Origin: Peptococcaceae bacterium UBA4997
GTDB lineage: Bacteria; Bacillota; Dehalobacteriia; UBA4068; UBA4997
Assembly (NCBI GenBank): GCA_002398485.1
Contig: DGYV01000007.1
Coordinates: forward strand, 7,074-17,120
Direction of reading: 5' to 3'
DNA: 10,047 nucleotides
Shown: in pieces, positions 5,847 through 10,047 of the stretch
How the letters are laid out: every line of letters begins with the position of its first letter
Numbering within the stretch: position 1 is the stretch's first letter
Position numbers and translations under genes: made by a program
Notes under the pieces: model-generated
Database searches by the model: none
What the model was told of the DNA's origin: nothing
Seen by the model: the letters and a program-made list of their open reading frames with translations, nothing else

Positions 5847-6338
5847 ATAGTCGTCATTTTTGTTAAAGGGATTTCGTTTTTCGGGACGTGCACTGTTTTT
5901 ATCCTCTGCATACATTACAGCTTTGATTATGGCTGCTACTATAGGACCACAGATAAGACCCACCGGACCAAACATAAAACCGCCTATGATTATGGCTAAA
6001 AAAGTATATATGGGGTGTAAACCTATTTTTTTACCAACCACTACAGGCTCTACTATTTGGCGCACTATTACAATGATAGTGTAAAGGATAAGCAAACCGC
6101 CGCCAAGATCAAAATTTCCCATTATAAAACATACTATTGCCCATGGCACCATAAAAATACCGGTACCCACTATAGGCAGCAAATCTGCAACAGCTAACAG
6201 CAATGCCCATAAAAACCACAATGGTACATCTAAAATAATAAAACCTATTGAAAGCATTATTATATTTAAGCCCAACATAATAAGCTGCGCCTTCAAATAT
6301 TCCTTGGTAGTATTAAGCGCTATATCCAATATATTCAT
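5835..6338 (-). CDS. Half-length AI-2E/YtvI-family membrane transporter protein
   Basis: A 167-residue membrane protein equal to the C-terminal half of the AI-2E family exporter/permease fold (family members are usually ~340-400 residues). It starts right at the family's conserved mid-protein block (TTKEYLKAQLIMLGLNIIML), then DLLPIVGTGIFMVPWAIVCF at 52-71, the loop RQIVEPVVVGKKIGLHP at 93-109, and GFMFGPVGLICGPIVAAI at 120-137. About five hydrophobic segments are visible, followed by a charged cytoplasmic tail (KNSARPEKRNPFNKNDD). The N-terminal half is missing, and no decayed remains of it are visible upstream. The start looks genuine: GAGGTG sits ahead of the ATG and a good promoter lies at 6382-6410. 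It may be a functional half-size subunit or a truncated gene that picked up a promoter. The substrate is not predictable from sequence. Confidence 0.85.
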   Translation of the reverse strand: MNILDIALNTTKEYLKAQLIMLGLNIIMLSIGFIILDVPLWFLWALLLAVADLLPIVGTGIFMVPWAIVCFIMGNFDLGGGLLILYTIIVIVRQIVEPVVVGKKIGLHPIYTFLAIIIGGFMFGPVGLICGPIVAAIIKAVMYAEDKNSARPEKRNPFNKNDDYIDV

Positions 6339-6381
6339 AATTTCACCTCACTTCTCAAAACCAATTAAACCTTCTTTTTAT

Positions 6382-6410
6382 ATTATAATATAGCAGATAT
6401 GATCACACAA
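6382..6410 (-). promoter_or_regulatory. Promoter of the AI-2E-family gene
   Basis: On the minus strand TTGTGT (6410-6405) and a perfect TATAAT (6387-6382) are 17 bases apart. The implied start of transcription near 6375 leaves a leader of about 37 bases containing the GAGGTG ribosome site. This argues that the half-length gene is expressed in its own right. Confidence 0.6.
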
Positions 6411-6695
6411 CAGCTATTTAATAAATATTTTCAATAATAAAACTGCTTAATAAAAAAATTTGGTTCTTTGTAAAAAACATCATTTTTACCTACTTGCTAT
6501 CAGATATTATATTAATTCTAAATCATCCAATAGAATTATTTTATACATCCAACTTTCACATAAAGAATATTTATACATCAACTAATATAAGCCAATAAAA
6601 ATGCTGAAAAAGCAAATAGATTTTTGATAGATTTTTAATTTTTAAAATATCATGTTCTCATAGATATTCTTACAAACCAATTTTGAATAAACAAG
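6411..6695. other. AT-rich spacer with no recognisable content
   Basis: About 285 bases between the AI-2E-family promoter and the tRNA terminator. All frames are broken by frequent stops. I searched it for the missing N-terminal half of the AI-2E-family gene and for structured RNA, and saw neither. Confidence 0.6.
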
Positions 6696-6733
6696 AGCCT
6701 GCTACTCACTATTATACTAGCGTTTAGCAGGCT
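6696..6733 (-). terminator. Terminator hairpin after tRNA-Lys
   Basis: AGCCTGCTA (6696-6704) pairs perfectly with TAGCAGGCT (6725-6733) around a 20-base loop. On the minus strand it starts six bases after the tRNA 3' end and is followed by CTTGTTTATT, a moderate T-rich tail. Confidence 0.65.
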
Positions 6734-6738
6734 TTTAT

Positions 6739-6814
6739 TGGTGGACCGCCAGGGGCTCGAACCCTGGACACCCTGATTAAGAGTCAGGTGCTCTGCCAAC
6801 TGAGCTAGCGGTCC
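6739..6814 (-). tRNA. tRNA-Lys (anticodon CUU)
   Basis: The 76-base minus-strand sequence folds into a full cloverleaf. The acceptor arm is GGACCGC with GCGGTCC. The D arm contains AGCTCAGTTGGCAGAGC. The anticodon stem CCTGA/TCAGG encloses CTCTTAA, placing CTT at the anticodon (reads AAG). The T arm is CCAGG, GTTCGAGC, CCTGG. The CCA end is encoded at 6741-6739. A promoter lies at 6867-6895 and a terminator hairpin at 6696-6733, so it is a single-gene unit. Confidence 0.97.
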
Positions 6815-6866
6815 TTATTAACAAGATTGAATATTTGACAAAAATAAACCAAAACGACCCTTGAAC

Positions 6867-6895
6867 ATTATAGCATTGTAAATAAAGGTTGTAAA
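6867..6895 (-). promoter_or_regulatory. Promoter of tRNA-Lys
   Basis: On the minus strand TTTACA (6895-6890, 5 of 6) and a perfect TATAAT (6872-6867) are separated by 17 bases. Transcription should begin near 6860, giving a leader of about 46 bases before the mature tRNA. The -35 box lies only about 22 bases past the ogt stop codon. Confidence 0.75.
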
Positions 6896-6917
6896 TAATA
6901 AAAATACAAAAATTGCA

Positions 6918-7388
6918 TTATTTGTTTTTATATGCTTTTTCCAAATCAAGCAAATATTGTTTTATTTCTATACCACCGCCATAACCCATAAGAGTATTAT
7001 TGGAGCCTATCACCCTATGACATGGAATAATTATAGCTATAGGATTACAATTATTAGCACGCCCTACTGCTCTGCTGGCATTAGGGTTTCCCACGCTTAT
7101 TGCTATATCTTTGTAACTCCTGGTTTCAGCATAAGGAATATCACATAAGCTATACCAAACCTTCTGCATGAATTCCGTACCTAAAACTTCAAAAGACAAA
7201 TCAAAGGCTCTTCTTTTACCCCCAAAGTACTCTTTTAATTCTAGAGCTGCTTTATCTAATATAGGAGTTTCTTTTATTATAGCATCCTCAATATGATAAT
7301 CGCCAAAATATATATTGGTAATACTATTGTTCTTTTCGGCTATGCCTATAATCCCTATAGGCATTTTATAAAAATATAAATTTTTCAT
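6918..7388 (-). CDS. ogt: Methylated-DNA--protein-cysteine S-methyltransferase
   Basis: A 156-residue suicide repair protein that removes alkyl groups from O6-alkylguanine (and O4-alkylthymine) in DNA onto its own cysteine. The active-site motif PCHRV places the acceptor at C123. The preceding SRAVGRANNCNPIAIIIPCH contains the arginine-finger helix (R110) and the Asn hinge. The N-terminal domain (1-65) is present though divergent, and TEFMQKVWYSLCDIPYAETR (71-90) is the usual DNA-binding domain entry. The length matches the ~155-170 of the Ogt class, and there is no AraC-like Ada extension. I place the start at the ATG at 7388; a GTG five codons earlier (7403) overlaps the AAGGAG site itself, so it is a poor start, although the AAGGAG-to-ATG spacing is long (14 bases). 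It lies 63 bases downstream of the small membrane protein gene, probably in one transcript. Confidence 0.93.
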   Translation of the reverse strand: MKNLYFYKMPIGIIGIAEKNNSITNIYFGDYHIEDAIIKETPILDKAALELKEYFGGKRRAFDLSFEVLGTEFMQKVWYSLCDIPYAETRSYKDIAISVGNPNASRAVGRANNCNPIAIIIPCHRVIGSNNTLMGYGGGIEIKQYLLDLEKAYKNK

Positions 7389-7451
7389 ATTGATATCTCT
7401 CACTCCTTTTTCCCATATTTAAAGCCTGCACTTTTCAAAAGTTTAAGTTTT

Positions 7452-7745
7452 TTAATCCCTGTTTACTTCTTTAATTTCTTTGCCCAATAAGCTGAAAACA
7501 ACATGAGTTGCCCCCGGTAATTCCTCTTCAGGCATAAAATCTCCTTTTATTTCCATGCTGTAGCCTAAGACTTTATATGTACCCAAACCACCATCATCAA
7601 CACCCACTGTACAAATGGCAAAAACAGGCTTTTCAAAAAAATTAGTTGCCCTCCAATAATCCGTTACAAACATAAATAACCATACCATTAAACAAGTAAA
7701 AATAATAATAATTATCCTGGATTTTTTATTTTTAGTTTTTAATAT
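7452..7745 (-). CDS. Small membrane-anchored hypothetical protein, probable ATA start
   Basis: I do not know the function. The conserved-looking part, PVFAICTVGVDDGGLGTYKV followed by LGYSMEIKGDF, resembles a small protein I have seen repeatedly in clostridial genomes without an assigned role. The only ATG in the open frame (7688) begins inside a hydrophobic stretch and has no ribosome site. Extending upstream gives a textbook signal anchor: basic LKTKNKKSR, then IIIIIFTCLMVWLFMFV, then an external domain. That frame contains no ATG, GTG or TTG start; it does contain ATA at 7745-7743, five bases after AGGGG (7755-7751). I therefore annotate 97 residues starting at ATA, residue 1 presumably read as Met. 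A mutated or misread ATG is the alternative. Stops close the frame further upstream. It is followed by ogt. Confidence 0.6.
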   Translation of the reverse strand: MLKTKNKKSRIIIIIFTCLMVWLFMFVTDYWRATNFFEKPVFAICTVGVDDGGLGTYKVLGYSMEIKGDFMPEEELPGATHVVFSLLGKEIKEVNRD

Positions 7746-7985
7746 GTGTTCCCCTAATGCTTTATTATTAAATAGCTTATTTGTAAATTATTTTATCATA
7801 AATATTAGAAGTAATCTATTACATATAACAATATACAAAAAATATAATATGGCTTCCTATAATATTTTTATAAAAAACTTGGATAGACCATTTGGTAAAT
7901 ACATTCAAATGAAAGTTTTTAACTATATGAATATAGTATATCAGTATGAATATCTATATATATAAATATATTTGGAGTGATATAT
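7746..7985. other. Divergent intergenic region ahead of the hydrogenase operon
   Basis: Very AT-rich and without a credible gene. It must hold the hydrogenase operon promoter, but I could not choose one: several TATAAT-like words occur without a matching -35 box. TATGAATAT occurs at 7926-7934 and again at 7945-7953, 19 bases apart, which may be a regulator site or chance. The GGAG ribosome site for the b5-like gene is at 7974-7977. Confidence 0.5.
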
Positions 7986-8399
7986 ATGGATGAATATAAA
8001 ATTGTTATTAAAATGTTTAATAACCAAAAAAGTAAAATTAATGATACTATTGCTTGCTTATATATATCATCAAAATACCATCCCCCTAAAAACCTTATAA
8101 AACACTTGGGGAAAAAGATTTTAAATATCAAACTGCTGCAAATCATTCAAAATACCACACCAAATTTTCCAATGTTTACGCAAGCTGAATTAACAACATA
8201 TAACGGGAAAAATGGAAACCCGGCTTATATAGCAATAAATGGCGTGGTATATGATGTAACTAATGAAGCTACCTGGGCGGCGGCAACACATTTTGGCCTA
8301 TCAGCAGGCAAAGATCTAACCAATGCATTTGCATCATGCCATGCGGGCCAACCAATATTAAACAAATTAAAAATAGTTGGGAAGATGGCTGATGAATAA
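7986..8399 (+). CDS. Cytochrome b5-like haem-binding protein
   Basis: A 137-residue protein whose C-terminal part (about 62-134) is a bacterial cytochrome b5-like haem/steroid-binding domain: FTQAELTTYNGKNGNPAYIA, INGVVYDVTNEATW, then THFGLSAGKDLTNAFASCHA and a terminal LKIVGKM. H102 (THFG, in place of the classical HPGG) and H119 (CHAG) align with the two axial haem ligands, so haem binding is plausible. The first ~60 residues are basic and helical with no signal peptide, and are not part of the domain. The ATG at 7986 is 8 bases after GGAG; the GTG at 7977 overlaps that site and is rejected. The 3' end overlaps the hydrogenase small-subunit start by eight bases, so the protein is probably made with the hydrogenase and may carry its electrons. 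That role is inferred from position only. Confidence 0.88.
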   Translation: MDEYKIVIKMFNNQKSKINDTIACLYISSKYHPPKNLIKHLGKKILNIKLLQIIQNTTPNFPMFTQAELTTYNGKNGNPAYIAINGVVYDVTNEATWAAATHFGLSAGKDLTNAFASCHAGQPILNKLKIVGKMADE

Positions 8400-9294
8400 A
8401 AAGACTGGTAATTGCCCTAATTTTTCTATGAGACAGAAAACGGCATCTGTGCTTGTAAATAAGGTAATTGACAAGATAAATAAAGAAAACTTAAAAAAAA
8501 GCAATCTTATATGGCTTGAGCTTACAGGATGCTCAGGCAATATCATTTCCCTTCTTGATGGAGCGGACCCCAATTTTAAAGATTTGATCTCACAAATGGT
8601 AAATTTTATATATAACAATAGCCTTATGGCAGCAGAAGGTGAAGCAGCAATTAGGAGATTGTTCAGTGTTGCAGATGATGATTATATATTGGCTGTGGAA
8701 GGTGCAGTTACTACAAAAGATAACGGTATATACAATATCATCGGCAACTGGAGGGGTAAACCAGTAACCGCCTATGAAGCCATTAAACAACTGGGTGAAA
8801 AAGCTTCTTATGTTATTGCTGTGGGTACCTGCGCTTCTGATGGCGGTATTTCAGCGGCAAAGCCAAATCCTGCGGAATGCGTTGGAATTCAATCTATATT
8901 GAACAAAAAAGTAATAAAGCTGCCCGGCTGCCCATGTAATCCGGACTGGTTCATGGGAACTCTTGCATATATAATGCTTTGCGGTGAACCTGAATTGGAT
9001 GATAAAGCCAGGCCTTTAATGTTTTATAGTACTTTGATCCATGATATTTGTCCTAGAAGGCCATATTTTGAAAAAGGTATATTTGCCTCAAAGCTTGGAG
9101 AAAAAACCTGTATGTTCAAACTGGGATGCAGAGGCCCTGTAACCAGGGTGGATTGTCCGATAACAAAATGGAATCATCGTGTAAACTGGCCTATTGGTGA
9201 TGACAGCCCCTGTATTGGCTGCGCCCAATTTGGTTTTCCCGATAAAATGAAACCGTTTATTAGTTACAACACAACAAGAGAGGAAAGCAAATGA
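8392..9294 (+). CDS. [NiFe] hydrogenase small (electron-transfer) subunit
   Basis: A 300-residue Fe-S subunit that passes electrons between the Ni-Fe site and an external partner. Cluster ligands are visible in order. Proximal: C47 (TGCSGNIISLL), C147 (AVGTCAS) and C180 (LPGCPCNPDW). Distal: H217 and C220 (IHDICPRRPYF), C240 and C246 (CMFKLGCRGP). Medial: C255 (DCP), C274 and C277 (PCIGCAQFGFPD). The first cysteine of the usual CxxC proximal motif is replaced by L44; cyanobacterial-type uptake hydrogenases (group 2a) also have a single Cys there (ACSGN). There is no Tat signal peptide and no C-terminal membrane anchor, so a cytoplasmic enzyme is expected. The start is ATG 8392, preceded by GGGAAG and overlapping the b5-like stop; an in-frame TTG at 8377 is less likely. 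ATGA couples it to the large subunit. Confidence 0.93.
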   Translation: MNKKTGNCPNFSMRQKTASVLVNKVIDKINKENLKKSNLIWLELTGCSGNIISLLDGADPNFKDLISQMVNFIYNNSLMAAEGEAAIRRLFSVADDDYILAVEGAVTTKDNGIYNIIGNWRGKPVTAYEAIKQLGEKASYVIAVGTCASDGGISAAKPNPAECVGIQSILNKKVIKLPGCPCNPDWFMGTLAYIMLCGEPELDDKARPLMFYSTLIHDICPRRPYFEKGIFASKLGEKTCMFKLGCRGPVTRVDCPITKWNHRVNWPIGDDSPCIGCAQFGFPDKMKPFISYNTTREESK

Positions 9295-10047
9295 CAAAAA
9301 GAATTATAATCAACCCTGTTACAAGAATCAGCGGGTTTATGGAAATCGATGCTATAATTGATAACGATACCATAGTAGATGCAAAAACCCAAGGGTTGCT
9401 TTTCAGAGGTTTTGAAAAAATGCTGATGGGTAGAAATCCTTTTGATGCCGTGTATTTTACGCAACGGATCTGCGGGATATGCTCAACCGCCCATTCCATG
9501 GCCTCTACCCTTGCCTTAGAGGATGCAATGGGAATAGCTGTATCGGAGCAAGGTAAATATTTAAGGGATATCATTCACGCATGTGAGTTTTTGCAAAATC
9601 ACATCAGGCATTTTTATCAATATACCATACCTGATTTTGTAAAGCTGCCTGCCGGAAATCCTCTTTTTGTTACAAATCACAAAGACTTTCGCTTATCAAA
9701 GCCAAAAAACGATATTATAGTTCAGCATTATTTCGATTCACTTGAAGTCAGCCGCAGTGCCCATGAAATGCTGGCTATCTTAGGTGGAAAAGCACCCCAT
9801 AACCATGGTATATTTATCGGCGGTATCACAACACAGGCAACCATGGAGAAAATATCAAAAATACGCTCTATCTTAAAAAAAATCAAGCAGTTTATTTATG
9901 AAAAAATGATACCAGATGCCTATACAATAGCCAATTACTATCAAGAATACTATAAAATAGGACAGGGCTACGGAAACCTGTTAAGCTTTGGCTGTTTTAA
10001 CAAATATATAAAATTGGGGACCCTTTATGTGGATCCCCTGGTTTATT
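9291..10047 (+). CDS. [NiFe] hydrogenase large (catalytic) subunit, partial at window end
   Basis: The first 252 codons of the catalytic subunit, open to the window edge. The N-terminus has the family signature NPVTRISGFMEID, then LFRGFEKMLMGRNPFDAVYF. The L1 nickel-binding motif RICGICSTAHS gives C61, C64 and the conserved H68. Further on comes LGGKAPHNHGIFIGGIT (164-180). The second pair of nickel cysteines (C-terminal DPCxxCxxH/R) and the C-terminal peptide removed by a maturation protease lie beyond the window. The ATG overlaps the small-subunit stop (ATGA) and follows GAGAGGAA. The three-gene overlap chain shows a single operon. A full-length protein would be about 450-550 residues, so roughly half is here. 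Confidence 0.95.
   Translation, partial: MTKRIIINPVTRISGFMEIDAIIDNDTIVDAKTQGLLFRGFEKMLMGRNPFDAVYFTQRICGICSTAHSMASTLALEDAMGIAVSEQGKYLRDIIHACEFLQNHIRHFYQYTIPDFVKLPAGNPLFVTNHKDFRLSKPKNDIIVQHYFDSLEVSRSAHEMLAILGGKAPHNHGIFIGGITTQATMEKISKIRSILKKIKQFIYEKMIPDAYTIANYYQEYYKIGQGYGNLLSFGCFNKYIKLGTLYVDPLVY

Noticed and set aside
5754..6084. Plus-strand frames across the AI-2E-family gene
   Set aside because: They cross the terminator or are the antisense of conserved transmembrane segments, with no start signals.
7744..7965. Plus-strand 73-codon frame ahead of the hydrogenase operon
   Set aside because: AT-driven composition (Ile, Asn, Tyr, Lys), no ribosome site and no recognisable motif.
9260..9574. 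Minus-strand frames across the hydrogenase large subunit
   Set aside because: The plus strand encodes the RICGIC motif and family N-terminus continuously; the minus frames are antisense.

Overview
The window looks like a Clostridia-type (low-GC Firmicutes) chromosome. The evidence is a SigI/RsgI pair, a tRNA-Lys gene with an encoded CCA end, strong Shine-Dalgarno sites (GGAGG type), TTG/GTG starts, and a [NiFe] hydrogenase beside a cytochrome b5-like protein of the kind found in anaerobic clostridia. From about position 2000 to the end the DNA is AT-rich. The first ~1.2 kb is clearly richer in GC (34 of 60 bases in the line starting at 301), and 1.2-2.0 kb is intermediate. The left end is therefore probably transferred DNA, a mobile-element remnant, or an assembly join.

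Layout. (a) 1-2010, accessory left arm: a DUF2935 four-helix protein (+), a convergent 55-residue ORF (-), a promoter-bearing 75-residue orphan gene (+), a fragment resembling the C-terminus of a serine recombinase, and an unusual density of strong inverted repeats. (b) 2121-3958, minus strand: sigI-rsgI, an alternative sigma factor and its membrane anti-sigma factor, joined by an ATGA overlap. (c) 4354-5757, plus strand: a single protein that joins type II 3-dehydroquinate dehydratase (AroQ) to a ketopantoate reductase-family NADPH dehydrogenase (PanE/ApbA). It ends at a terminator shared with the convergent next gene. (d) 5835-6338, minus: a half-length AI-2E/YtvI-family membrane protein with its own promoter and RBS. 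(e) 6739-6814, minus: tRNA-Lys(CUU) with a good promoter and a terminator hairpin. (f) 6918-7745, minus: an O6-alkylguanine-DNA methyltransferase gene behind a small membrane-anchored protein that seems to start at a non-standard ATA codon. (g) 7986-10047, plus: a tightly overlapping three-gene operon of cytochrome b5-like protein, [NiFe] hydrogenase small subunit and [NiFe] hydrogenase large subunit (cut by the window end).

How the genes work together. The clearest functional unit is the right-hand operon. Both hydrogenase subunits are present, and the haem protein is translationally coupled to the small subunit, so it is a natural candidate redox partner. The small subunit has no Tat leader, so the enzyme should be cytoplasmic, and it lacks the first cysteine of the usual CxxC motif of the proximal Fe-S cluster. 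SigI/RsgI is a surface-signal module; here the sensor carries a low-complexity Q/E/K/N tail instead of a recognisable carbohydrate-binding domain. The AroQ-PanE fusion is the most unusual enzyme architecture in the window.

The gaps 2010-2120 and 6411-6695 hold nothing I can support. I see no CRISPR array, no rRNA and no intact insertion sequence.
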